The notes below the pieces were generated by a model. That model was given only the letters and a program-made list of their open reading frames with translations. It had not been told where the DNA came from and made no database searches. A program made the position numbers and the translations under genes. A DNA stretch of 64,000 bases from Erythroxylum novogranatense (lineage: Eukaryota > Streptophyta > Magnoliopsida > Malpighiales > Erythroxylaceae), in the NCBI GenBank assembly GCA_029891385.1, contig CM057230.1, forward strand, positions 31,513,402 through 31,577,401, written 5' to 3'. Positions 38,901 through 50,395 of this stretch are shown in pieces (position 1 is the stretch's first letter; each line of letters opens with the position of its first letter).

Positions 38901-41148
38901 ACAAGCTAAATACTTTACTAATTGACTTGCTAAGCGGAGCACATAGCACGATCAAGCTTTAGCCACGTTCAAGAAGATTAAAGACTAGTCCACTCAAAAA
39001 GTGGAAAGAAAAGCTGTGTAATTTACCCGATTGCGCACATTCTATCAGGATTGAGGTTACCTTAAGTTGACAAATGAAAACAATAGCATTTTTTGTATAG
39101 TTGGCGGTCCATAGTGTTAACTTGTTATGCTGTAATTGGCTTCGTACGCCGAAAGAAATTGATTACAATCACATACCACATCAAAATCAAATGACCGTCG
39201 CTTTTACAAGGCATAGCCAGCAAATCCAAGCATACCCTTTTGCTTGATTATGATAAAAGAATTAAGGTGAACTTGTCCAAATAAAGATCAACATCGACAA
39301 ACTAAACGACTAATTAATCATCCGTTGCATTTGAGGCAGTGGTTAATTGGGCGACATGCGTTGACCTTGACCCCGAATAGTCAAAAGGGTTGGAAAGTTG
39401 ATGATACATTTCTCGGATTCTGTGATTTTATGCCTTTTTACAAAAAGTTTGTCATTCTGGCTGGCTTCACTTCCTTTTCTCCTTTGTTTATACGTGGATT
39501 AAATATTGACAGGGACACGATGCATAAGTAGATTAGAGAAAACAAAGTATCGAAATAAATGCCTGTATTTTTTATATTCAGAAACATTTTTGTATTAACT
39601 ATTATTATATATACGAGTTGCTTCACATAATTGGAGTCTTAGAACCGTTAAAAATAAAAAAAAGGAATTTTACAGAGAAACATGAGATTTACTTGAAAAT
39701 GTTATCTTCTATAATGTACAGCCACCCTAGCTCTAGCTGTGGCTCTAGCCTCTAGGTGACTGTTTCTGGTCAAGAAGGACAAAAGATTCTTTAAACCCAT
39801 TTCAAGGGGAAAGTAATATTAATATAAGCTATCTTGGGAGACAAAATATGGGGGGGCAATCAACATGGAGCCTGTTGCTATACTTAGATGTTTATTTAAT
39901 AATCATGCAGGTGATAAAGAACATTCCAACCTAATGAATGATATTGTTAAATACTTGAGTAGAGTATCATCACATACTCTAAGTAGGACATAAAAGACGT
40001 GTGGAAAGGTAAGAAGTAAGACTTAGTTTGTGTCTATTTTAACTTTTAATTTTCTATTTTGTTTTAAATTCAGCAAAAGAATCCGTTTATTTGAGTTATT
40101 GGGTTCTATTTTTAATTTTGATTTTTAAAAAAAAATTATGAAACCATAAAAGTGATTTTGATTTCTATTTTTATTTTTCATAATCTGATTTACTATTAAC
40201 TAAATATATATTATTTAATTATTTAATATATTAATTGTAATAAGAATTATGAATAATTTAACTTAGTTTAATATTATATATTTAATTAATTGAAATTAAT
40301 TATTAATAATAATTATGAATAATTTAATTTAATAATTTTGTTGAATTTTGTAATTAAATTGAATAATTATTAATAAATATGATTGAATTAAAATATCTTC
40401 AAAATGTATATATATCAAATAATATTTAATTTAGTAATTAAAATATATTTAAAAATACTAAATTATTTATTAAGAAATATTATATAAAATTAAAATTAAT
40501 TTATTTTGAGTTTTTTTATATGTAATTGTTATCGATGATAAAATATAATTATATTGATAATAATAACTAAATTGGTGTTTGTTTTTATTTGAGAAATAAA
40601 CTGCTGAAAACAACTCCCCTTAGAAGTAAGAAGATGGGCATTGGAGGAGAAAGTCCACAGTTAATGATAATTATTGCTTTATTCTATATTGTGGTATGAA
40701 GATCTGATTTGCCTCGGTGAATTATCATCAACGTCATAATTGGGTCCGGTGACCAAGCTTGGAAACTTTAAGGCAAATGGAAGACAATTTCTGCCATGAA
40801 ATTGACAGAGGCTTTGAATTCAACCAAAGAACTGTTCTGCCCAAATCGCTTTCAACGCCATGCGCCAACAACTGATGATTATGTGACAGATCAATATATG
40901 GATTTTTGTAGCAAATTATTGTACAAATATATGTATGGGCCCTTTTGATGCTTGAGACCAAAGGTTTCTGCGCAAACCTTGAGTTGGAGCTGAGGCTCAG
41001 GCTGGGCTTTCATTTCTCAAAGAATGGAAAGCATAGACTTTGTAGGCGTCTTGCGTACTCGTAATACCGTCACCTTCAGTCTTTTCAGTTTCTAACATCC
41101 ATTTATTAATCTTAGGACAACCAAAGGGAATGATTGTCCATTCTTTCT
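35907..41148. other. 5.2 kb intergenic region, nothing convincing
   Basis: AT-rich DNA with scattered short ORFs. Those at 38508-38702 and 38690-38962 are the least random-looking but show no family. The 40,100-40,600 part is extremely AT-rich. No transposon ends were recognised. Confidence 0.5.
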
Positions 41149-41150
41149 TA

Positions 41151-41406
41151 TTCTCTCCTATTTAAAATAAGTATCGTTTTAGAGAGATGCATATTTATTA
41201 AAAAAATTAGTGAAATATTTGATATACTCTTATTAATTGCATATTGAATTGTCTTGAAAATATAATTTGTATAATTAAGATGTGAGAGAAATTAAAGGGT
41301 AATTTTGGAAATAAAATTATAAACATGCATGAAAAATCGTAAACAACACTTATTTTGAATAATTAAAATCTCTTTAAAACGACACTTATTTTAAATAGGA
41401 AGGAGT
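41151..41406. mobile_element. Stowaway-like MITE (Tc1/mariner type), 256 bp
   Basis: The left end TTCTCTCCTATTTAAAATAAG and the reverse complement of the right end, CTCCTTCCTATTTAAAATAAG, form long inverted repeats continuing into GT(A/G)TCGTTTTA. Both sides are flanked by TA (41149-41150 and 41407-41408), the target of Stowaway elements, and the termini follow the Stowaway consensus rich in CTCC. No coding capacity. Confidence 0.85.
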
Positions 41407-41408
41407 AT

Positions 41409-43099
41409 CATGTAAACGACTAATACTTTCCCATTCTATGTCACTTAAAACTTTCAATAAATTCTTCACATTATTACATATAATTTTATGACAGAGATAT
41501 ATCAAAACATCATAATATCATTATTTATTTAAAAAATTTAAAAGGAGAAACCCGCAGTTGTTATCTTTTATATTCACACTAAATATACTTCTAGATTGAC
41601 GCAATAACTTACAAATCATGCCAACTATGTATTCTATACTAAACAAGCTCTGTACGACAGACTTGATTGAAAGAGCATAGGTAAAAGGATTCAAACACAA
41701 AACCTTTTGGACCCAAGTCGTTCACTCCACTAATTCGACCACCCTTAGGAGCATCAATTTAAGGATGTTTCTTCAAAATATATCAGTAAATAAAAAGTTA
41801 GTTCTTTATCCTCAATAGAATTGACATAATTTACATACTAAACTTAGGGATATACTAAACTTTTACAATCTTATATTAATTCATACTATACTTTTATTAA
41901 ATATTAAATAAAATTTAAAATTATTTAAATGTAATATATGTTAAATAACTTCAGGATATTTATTAAATGTATCAATTATTAAAATAAACAAAGTTCTTTA
42001 TCTTTACCTTATCCATTTTTTTAAATTTTGAATTTTGTTGTTATCATTTGCTTCTTTCTATCAAATAAGTCTCTTTTTCTTTTAGCCAAACATTCAACTT
42101 TAATTTGATAATTTATTTATTTTAAACATCTTGACAGTTTCTGTATGCTATTTGATTTTAAAATATTTATCCTTCTTTGCGTTTGATAATTTATTTTAAG
42201 ATATTTATATTTCTTTGCATTTGATAATTTTTCTTCTTTTATCTTTCTTCCCTACGTTTTCAAAGTACAGGTCTTTTCTATTTTAATTATAATTTATTTT
42301 TTCTTAATCCATAACCTTAACACTATTTATTCTATCCACTTTTACTTCTTTTATAATTTTCTTTTATTTAAGTTTTTAAATATATATTTTCAATTGGAGA
42401 GGAAGACTATCATTTTTTCATTTTACTTTCTCTATGTACTAAATCAGAATCTTTAATGGGAAAATATTTAGCATGATGATCTTAATTGAAATATTATTCT
42501 CTAGATTATTTTATCAAGGACTTACGATGTTTGACACATTCTTCACAATTTCCTATAACTAATTTCGTGATATTGTTCCACTAATAATAATTTAGCACTT
42601 GTTATATGACAACTAAATAATCTTTTATAGTCCATCCATATTAAATGTGGTTATACACATATTAAATAGAAAGTTGTTAGCTCCTTTTAGTTACTAGAGT
42701 GGTTTGGCTGTAATAATTTTCTTCAATATTGAAATAGGATTTTGTAACCTTAAATCCTAGTATCAAGTTCTTGACATGTATTCATTTGAGTTGGGATCTA
42801 CTTTTCAGAAGGCATTCTTAGGTTGAAAGTTGGAACGATCTTATTCCTTCTAGTTTAAATGATATGCAATGATACAAATTGCTTGTACAGTTTTAAGTGG
42901 CTATTTGATTTGGATATGAAAAAAGGATATGTACCTAGCTTACCACTTAGCCTTGAATGCCAGACACTATTCAACTTTTGGTTTCTTGGAATATTAAGTT
43001 AAAAAAAGATGATATATTTGTAAGTGATAATTTCATTATTATTGGTTCTTGGGTAGCATATGATACTTTCAAGCCTTCCTAGTTCTAGTTCTTATAATC
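41409..43099. other. intergenic, nothing recognised
   Basis: AT-rich. A short partial duplication of about 38 bp (TTTGATAATTTATTTTA-like) is visible around 42150-42230. No gene or TE end was identified. Confidence 0.5.
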
Positions 43100-43102
43100 T
43101 AA

Positions 43103-43117
43103 CCCTGCGTTTGGTTA
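43103..43117. repeat. left TIR of the PIF/Harbinger element
   Basis: CCCTGCGTTTGGTTA, matched exactly in inverse at 50378-50392. Confidence 0.9.
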
Positions 43118-43437
43118 GTGTCTGCAGCAGGTTGGGACAGGATGAGACAAGACAGAGTTGGACGGGACAGGACAAGAACTGAAGACAGTGAGATGTTTGG
43201 TTGCAGTGGACAGGACAACAGATATTGTGCTTGTCCTGAGGACAGAAATGTGTTTGGTTGCAGGGGACAGAACAAGAAACAGTGTTAATGACAAAAATGC
43301 CCTTATAGTATAATAAGAAGAGTTGTTGTAATTCATTTATTATTTTATCATTGTATAATTATTTACATTACAATATTTAATTATGCTATTACCCACTTGT
43401 AGCTGTAATAAAATTTATAATTATTCAAATTTATCAA

Positions 43438-43539
<102 letters not shown>

Positions 43540-43930
43540 CCTATTATGACTTCTATTTGTTAATGTTATTAATTTTAGTATGATATTTGTTAAACAAAGT
43601 TAGTTATGTTATTTTAAGTAATATTATTATTGTGATTAATTATTGTTATTATTAGTGAGATTTATTCTAAATTATGTAATCAAATAACAAGAATAATTAT
43701 TAGTCATTACTAATAATTATAATGCAACGTTATTATTTGTTAGTATTAGTTTATAAAAATTAAACTAATTATTAATAGTTTGTAATTAAACGCAATTACC
43801 TGGATTCTTCTTCTTATTATGATTATAATAATAAACATTAGTTAGGACAAACAAATTACATAAAACATCTGAACATTACATAATAGGTTCAAATAAGTTT
43901 GACAACCAAGAAATTCAAATACATAATAAT

Positions 43931-44353
43931 TTACATAAATTTAGCTAGAATCTCCTTAATGATGAATCCCAAAATGACCCCAACAGCAATTAGTAACAAG
44001 TCACGAGTAGATGCCATTTGTTCCTCCAATGTTGCAATTGCGATTGGTTGTTCGGTTGGGACAACTGCGATTGGAAGTGACGTTGTTGGCAGTGATGGTG
44101 GGAGCAGGTTTGCTGCGGGTGCATTGGCCGGTCCAGTGGGGGTAGGCTGAATTTGGTTGTTTGGACGATTGCGCACATGTTGATCCCTGGTATAAGCAGT
44201 TTCCGCTTCTTCCAAGGTCCGATACCCCTTAAATCTAGCATTTGGGAAGCCCTGAGTTTGCAATCTCACGTCGTCCCAATTAGTGAATATTCCCACTTGT
44301 CGTCCAATGAAGACAACATAATAGCTGTATCTGGCCATAGTGATGTACGCCAA
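43931..44353 (-). CDS. third PIF ORF: RNase H1 N-terminal (viroplasmin-like) domain plus tail anchor
   Basis: 140 residues, uninterrupted, with ATGs at 44353 and 44338. Residues about 8-54 contain RYSYYVVFIGRQVGIFTNWD, then QTQGFPNARFKGYRTLEEAE. This is the pattern of the RNase H1 N-terminal hybrid-binding domain (PF01693, named viroplasmin after caulimoviruses): YYVV..GR..GI...W......GFP.A.FKG(F/Y)...EEA. A Pro/Asn-rich linker of about 50 residues follows. The last 23 residues (DLLLIAVGVILGFIIKEILA then KFM) form a hydrophobic helix ending at the C-terminus, as in tail-anchored proteins. There is no RNase H catalytic domain. It lies 438 bp downstream of the Myb ORF on the same strand. Binding RNA:DNA hybrid or RNA at a membrane is my inference; the role in the transposon is unknown. 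Confidence 0.75.
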   Translation of the reverse strand: MAYITMARYSYYVVFIGRQVGIFTNWDDVRLQTQGFPNARFKGYRTLEEAETAYTRDQHVRNRPNNQIQPTPTGPANAPAANLLPPSLPTTSLPIAVVPTEQPIAIATLEEQMASTRDLLLIAVGVILGFIIKEILAKFM

Positions 44354-44791
44354 TGTAAAATATCACAACCATTTATGAACGTACTGAAACATGTATCCAC
44401 TGGAATAATGTTAAACCCAACCATTGAGCATTGACAGAAATGCTAGCAACCATAGTCACAACTATATCATCTCATCAATAGACATCACCATGTACGAAAA
44501 CAAATAAGTTAAGTTTGACGGATGGTAACCATTATACATGTCCATATAATCGAAACAAATTAACATACAAATATAAGGTCATTTCTCATAAAGTCAGAAT
44601 TGATCACGTAAAAGCCTCCGCACATAGGCCTTCTTTTGTTCTGCTTTTAACCCCCAGAAAAGAGTCCCAGTATGAGCATTTCTCGCGAAGATCATTGTTG
44701 TCGTAACAATGTCTTCAGTGGAGAAACCTAACCGCTCAAGCTCGTCACTAAGCTGGGGAATTTGCGGCTCGGGATTTTGTTGCTGGGGAAT

Positions 44792-45602
44792 TTACTGTTC
44801 GGGATGTTGCATTTTCTGATTCATGGCTTCTGCAATGAGCTCCGCACTCTTTGCACTGGATTCAGCGGCACGAGCAAGTGTTGTAGCAAGGTTTGCCAAC
44901 ATTGTATTGTCCCTCACCTTCCGTTTCTTGGAAGGTGGTTGGGTGCCGTCTGCGTTGGAAGAGGAGGCGACGGATCCACCAACACGGATGGTTGTTGCTG
45001 CCGTGTGAGTGTCTGCTGGTCTTGGTTCACTCAATGGGGAACCATGAAAGGGTGAAGCTGCTGGTTCACCATCTTCATTTTCTTCCGCATCAAACTGAAC
45101 CTCAGCATCTTCCGGATCTTGAGATGTTGCACCAGTGACTCTATCCTTCCCAAATACTGACTCAAGTCTACGGTACAATGGAAACGGCTTCCCAGGGGTA
45201 TAGTGCCTATTAGGGTGGCTCTGCAAAAATTATAAAAATAATGTTAGCATGATAACCAAAAATATCAGCATCATGCGTATACAAACATCTTACCCTCATC
45301 CATTCGTCAAGGACTTGCTTGCTTTCTACATCGACGCATTGTTTGCTTTCGTTCCACCCAAAGCCACTGCATTGCAACATGTCATACGTTGTCTGATATT
45401 TTTCCTTAAGCCTTTTATGCTTATTTTGGATATGTCTCTTCTCGATTCCACACTCAGGAAACTTCTCAACCATCTTTCTAGCAATCGCTTGGAAAGTCCC
45501 AGGCTTAAATTGGCCATTGTCCGCTCTCTGGCCATCAACAACCGCCTCTTCCAACAAGGTAACGAATGTGTCTGTTTCATCGTCTGTCCAAACCCGTGAC
45601 AT
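44792..45602 (-). CDS. PIF/Harbinger Myb/SANT-like accessory protein (ORF1)
   Basis: Two exons on the minus strand, 45294-45602 and 44792-45220; 245 residues. The N-terminal region SRVWTDDETDTFVTLLEEAV, with later KRHIQNKHKRLKEKYQTTYD and GFGWNE, is a Myb_DNA-bind_3-type trihelix/SANT domain. The C-terminal half is acidic then Ser/Pro-rich, and PPSKKRKVRDN is a clear basic nuclear signal. The final part (LATTLARAAESSAKSAELIA) is an Ala-rich helix that may oligomerise. In PIF/Harbinger elements the Myb-like protein binds subterminal DNA and brings the transposase into the nucleus. ATG 45602 is chosen over upstream in-frame ATGs because the domain starts there. It lies 171 bp downstream of the transposase stop. 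Confidence 0.85.
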
Positions 45603-45773
45603 TGTACCTAACCCATACAATGTCATACCCCAAACCATGACAGTAACCAAAGTAAACGAAACATGTAATTTGTGCAGGTTGAAATAAGGCAACATTTAAG
45701 TAAACGAAACATGTAATTAAGAACAAACGCAGTCAACAGCATGAACACAAATGGTAATATAAAGTTCACAGGT

Positions 45774-47157
45774 TTAATGGTTTCTTCTCCATTCAGCAAA
45801 CATGTTGTTCGCTAAATCATCTCTCCATTGAGTCCATTCATTACTTGGTTCAACACGATCGAGAAATTCTGGCAACGCTCTATCTTCCCCAATTGGCATA
45901 TCCTCATCTTCAAGAGCAGTGCTCTCGAGTGGATCAACACTCATATGCAACCTAATAAAATTGTGCAGAAGGCAGCATGCCAGAATGATGTGCACATGAG
46001 TGGCGGGATTATAGAAAGAGGGATTTCTAAGGATTTTCCATCTTTTTTTCAGTACGCCAAATGCACGTTCAATCACATTTCTGGCAGATGAGTGTCTCTT
46101 ATTATAAAGCTCATGAGGATTCCGTGGTGCCCTTCCATCTCTTGCCCACTCTTGAATATGGTATCTTGTGCCTCTATAAGGTGCAAGAAAACCAGGACCA
46201 TTTGTATAACCAGCATCTACTAAGTAGTAATTTCCTATAAGCAATAAACACAATCACTTAATGGTTCTGTAATCAACATGCCAAAAAACACATTGCTAAT
46301 TTCTAACCATTCCATTCTTACATACCCCGTGGAACTTGAAGTCCATGTGGCCTACTCACAGCATCATGGAGAACCCGTGAATCCGCAGCTGAACCCTCCC
46401 AGCCAGCGAGGATATAAACAAAGTTTAAGTCCTTATCACACACTCCTAAAACATTAGTGCATATTCTCCCTTTCCTTCCTCTGTATCTGGGTTTGTCTAC
46501 CTTGGGTACTATTATATCTAAATAAGTCCCATCTAGAGCACCCAGGCAACCCTATGTTTTAAATTGCAAACACCAAAAAGTCTTATTAAATTATTGCATA
46601 AAGTTAAATGACACAATGCATTGTGGCAACATAAATTAACTAACCTTAAACCATTTCCATCTATGGTCTGTGCAGTCCTCTGGGATTGGTATAGGCTTGA
46701 CAAGCAACAGTTGTCGAAGCCTGATTACAGCTCTTAACACACTATGGAAGGCTCTACTTATTGTTTCTCCTGATCTCATAAACCTAACTTGTAATACTCT
46801 ATTAGATTCGTTTTGTGCTAATATTCTTAGGAAGATTAAAACTTTTTCCTCAATTGGCACATGGCCATTATCCCTCAACCTACCATGGCCCTGAAGCATT
46901 TGACATAACAATGTAAATGCATTATTGTCCATCCTTAAATCCCACTGACTATTCCTATCACCCTCATGCAAAATCCGATATATATTGGCTTGTCTGTTAG
47001 GTACTGTTAATGCCCTAGAACCTTGCGCATTTTCACTTCTACGACGCTGTTTAGTGTATACATACAAGCATAACAACATTAACATTCTCATCAAATTCAA
47101 ATGCCCATTCCAAAGCTCAAACAAAGCCAAACACTCAAACATATGATCATGATCCAT
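45774..47157 (-). CDS. PIF/Harbinger DDE transposase (DDE_Tnp_4), apparently intact
   Basis: Three exons on the minus strand: 46645-47157, 46326-46551, 45774-46234; about 399 residues with no stop or shift. Exon 1 holds the N-terminal helical region ([20 protein letters not shown] and [15 protein letters not shown]). The catalytic domain starts [12 protein letters not shown] (first Asp), continues through [20 protein letters not shown] to [16 protein letters not shown] (second Asp), then NYYLVDAGY, and ends with [17 protein letters not shown] (Glu). All three catalytic residues are therefore present. It catalyses cut-and-paste at TWA targets together with the Myb-like partner. The start is the first ATG of the open frame and might lie further downstream. 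The exon-intron plan was read from GT-AG signals and frame continuity. Confidence 0.88.
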
Positions 47158-47971
47158 TCAGCCCAAATTTGTAACAACAACTATCTGCGCAGAGAAATGA
47201 ATATAATGATCATCAACAACATTTTTATGTATGTATACAATACCTACATTTGTAAATATGTAGAGAATAGTAAGAATTGCATGCCATCTTGACAAATTGC
47301 GGAAGGAAAAGGATTAGTAAGAATTGCATATAATAGGTGAACATGGAAGGATAATGAGTAATAAGCATAAAATATGTCATTTTCTTTGTGAAATTGTACT
47401 GCCAATTCTTGTGGAAATAACAGTCAGAAGTAAATTTTTATTGTCTACAAAACCGAAGCATATGTATGTAATCAAAATAACATGGAATTTATCGAAATTG
47501 CTCTTATATTAATGTAAATTCAATGTGCTTCCTTTCTTTTGATAAGGGTTATGAAATGTTTAAAAGTTGAACCACCTTTGTAATGTGTGTGAACTTCATG
47601 CATCAGGATTGAATGTCATAATTGATCTATTAAAATTGCATTATTATTTGCACTTTAACTAGAAAAGTTAGCTGTATGTACAAAAGGTTAGAAACTGATA
47701 TTTGTTTAGGGGAGTTTATGTCATATTGTCTACAATTTCAGCACAAAACACTACAATAATTACAAATGATATAACAATCACACAAACACAATAGATTAAA
47801 TAAAGCAAAACATCGAGCTTACAAACACAAAGAATATTTGAAAATGAAGGTAAGATAAAGAAGGACTTACCACTTTGATAAGAAGTATCCAAAATGCAAG
47901 TATTCGAATGCAAGCAGATTGTTGTACAACTAATGCAAGTTCCACACCCTGAAACAGTCAATTTCAACTAA

Positions 47972-48610
47972 TTGATTAGTTTACTCAAGTTCAAAAATGC
48001 CCAACACCAACTTGAAATAATTCTCCATTTCAGAAATAGCACGCATGTTAACATAAAGCACACCCTCACAGACCTATTTATTCAAAAATCCACCTCTGTT
48101 ATGGATTCTCAAATTAACAGAAGTAACCTGCCCAGAAAGCAAGATAGTAGTGTTCCCAAGGAAACTGACATTCCAATCAATCCTTCTCATGCTGGCGATG
48201 AGTCAATTAAAGAGAGAGGATCAGCAAATGCTGCCACTGATGCACAATATCAAGCTCCATTTCCCAAAAGCATAACTTCAGATGCCAAGTTGGAGCCGAC
48301 TAAACCAGAAAGACAGGAAAAGGTTTCAAGTGGTAAAGTTGTCTCAGTTCCCCGTTAAAAAACCTATGATCCTGAGATGTTCTTTAAAGTTAATGGGAAA
48401 CTGTACCAAAGGCTTGGTAAGATAGGAAGTGGAGGAAGTAGTGAAGTTCACAAAGTCATTTCTTCAGAATGTACAATCTATGCGCTCAAGAAAATCAAGC
48501 TCAAGGGTTGTGATTATGCAACAACTTATGGATTTTGCCAGGAAATTGAGTATCTGAACAAACTGAAGGGAAAAAACAACATTATACAACTAGTAGACTA
48601 CGAGGTACTT
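47972..48610 (+). pseudogene. captured fragment of an MPS1/TTK-type kinase gene
   Basis: The plus strand, opposite to the transposon genes, has a frame with VMDSQINRSNLPRKQD and a Ser/Lys-rich linker. An in-frame TAA (48356-48358) follows, and in the same frame [50 protein letters not shown] and then [10 protein letters not shown]. This is the junction of the N-terminal tail and kinase lobe of plant MPS1 spindle-checkpoint kinase (glycine loop [12 protein letters not shown] lysine). After DYE the sequence passes into GTACTTG, an intron donor, so genomic rather than spliced DNA was taken. The HRD and DFG regions are absent. It is a truncated fragment, not a working kinase. Confidence 0.8.
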
Positions 48611-49440
48611 GTTTGCAACCTAAAGCAATTGGTTTCAAGTAATATCTTGTTCAAGGTTGTGTGGATTTATGGTGATACAAAATATTGAATAGTTGACTAT
48701 GCATTTGAAAATAGAGCAAAGACTTAGACTATATATGATTAACAAAATTCACGAAGTAATGGGATGGTGAACTTTAATTTGTGTTGAATAATTACATGTT
48801 ATTCTGTGAAGGAGGTAGTAAACACGTCCTGTGTTAAGGAACAAAGTATGTGGAACGTGGCACAGTGTAGTTGGCATCTACACTCTTCAAATGAAACATT
48901 AGGAATATTGTTCACAAAAAATTCCTTAACCCTCATCCCATGTTATTCTTGTCAGATGAAACATTAGTTGGCATCTACACTCTTCAGTGGTTTGATTACT
49001 TCTTTAAAAGAAGAAAAGGAAAAATACAAAACCATTTAACAAAAGAAAACCATCAAAAGTAGTAATATCAATATGAAAACCCAACAAGGTAGGGTATAGC
49101 TAGCTTAGGAATCTTTTAAGTTACAAAGGAAAAAAGGCCAACTAAAGACATTTAAAAGACAGAAGCAACATCTTTCGTATGTGCTAATGGGAAAAGAAGT
49201 GAAAGCAATGCTACCTGAAGCTTGTAAAAGCAAGAATAGAAGCATCAGAACACTTGGCAGTGGCAAATATTAACAAACTTTAATTTGCACTGTGCCCAGG
49301 AGACTTTGTGGAGTCATATATAATATCACACTAGTCCATAAGTTGAGCCTTTAATTTGTAATTACAATATAATCCATATAAAAGAGTAGTTAACAGGAAA
49401 AGGGGAAATTTTAAAAGGAAGATTTTGAAACAGTTGTTCT
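48611..49440. other. PIF element interior without recognised genes
   Basis: AT-rich DNA following the kinase fragment. Its first part is probably the captured intron. No further exon was seen. Confidence 0.4.
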
Positions 49441-49460
49441 ACCTCCTGCAATAAATTGAA

Positions 49461-49560
49461 GCCAAGACTACAACCTCAAATCAACCTAATGTCTTTACCC
49501 ACGCGTTTCCAGTCCCCTCTTTACCCAAGACTACAACCTCAAATCAACCTAATGTCTCTA
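49461..49560. repeat. short direct repeat in the PIF element
   Basis: Two copies of CCAAGACTACAACCTCAAAT followed by CAACCTAATGTCT, starting near 49462 and 49525. Confidence 0.8.
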
Positions 49561-49721
49561 GTTTCTGAAACCGCACTTTTGACCACCACATCCATCTTGC
49601 CCTCCATTTCGTCCCACCCGGCCTTGAACCTTCCTCAATCTGCCAGCACTCACACACATCGCTTTGTGTCTTACCCAGAAGCGAGGAAACATTGAAGAAG
49701 ATAATTTCCAAACATAAACCC

Positions 49722-49927
49722 ACATTCTAAATCAACATTGCACAACGTACGTTCATAAACCCAGAAGAAGAAGAAGATAAATTCCACACATAACCCACAT
49801 TCTAAACGGTAGCATGAATGTCGTACCCACATTCTAAATCAACATTGAAGAACGTATGTTCATAAACCCAGAAGAAGAAGAAGATAAATTCCAAACATAA
49901 CCAAAACGGTAGCATGAATGTCTTACC
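49722..49927. repeat. two-copy tandem repeat (about 105 bp) near the right end of the PIF element
   Basis: The unit, starting CACATTCTAAATCAACATTG and containing an (AGA)n-rich core, occurs at about 49722-49828 and again at 49829-49927. It lies upstream of the transposase, so it may fall in its promoter region. Confidence 0.8.
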
Positions 49928-50377
49928 CAGAAGCGAGGAAAGATGGAGGGACGCTGCTTCAACGAAGACGGAGGTTTGTTGGAAACGGAACAAAAATCTG
50001 GGGAAGAACGAGACGCAAACAATGAGCACATGTATGGAGAATAGAGAGAGATTAGTAGAATATGTACACCCATATGCGTACATTGACGGGGGAAGAGAAG
50101 CTTCTGCTACTTACCTTGCCGATCAGTGGAGATGAAGATTTGGACGCAGTTGTTGAAGACGGAGATGGTTTTGTATGTCGTGTTTGCTGGAGGTTATAAT
50201 CGCCTTTTCAAATGGTTGTCTGTCGGTCCTGGTTCAACGTCCGACGTTTTTGAGTTGGACGAATTTTGTTGTCCGTGTCCTTTAAAGTTCAGACGGAAAT
50301 TAGTTAGGACGGTAACCAAACGCACCTTCGGACAGAACTTTTATGTCCTTGTCATCCGTCTTCACGTCCGAAGACGG

Positions 50378-50392
50378 TAACCAAACGCAGGG
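50378..50392. repeat. right TIR of the PIF/Harbinger element
   Basis: TAACCAAACGCAGGG, the exact reverse complement of the left TIR. It is followed by the TAA target duplication. Confidence 0.9.
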
Positions 50393-50395
50393 TAA

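Noticed and set aside
38508..38962. Two overlapping ORFs (64 and 90 codons) suspected of being a decayed gene
   Set aside because: The second has a somewhat domain-like end (VEVVDKLNTLL), but I could not match it to a family and no exons around it fit.
44153..45138. Several plus-strand ORFs of 61-97 codons
   Set aside because: Shadows of the Myb-like and hybrid-binding ORFs of the PIF element on the minus strand.
49914..50135. 73-codon plus-strand ORF near the PIF right end
   Set aside because: Overlaps the terminal repeat zone and a 93-codon ORF on the other strand; no recognised domain.
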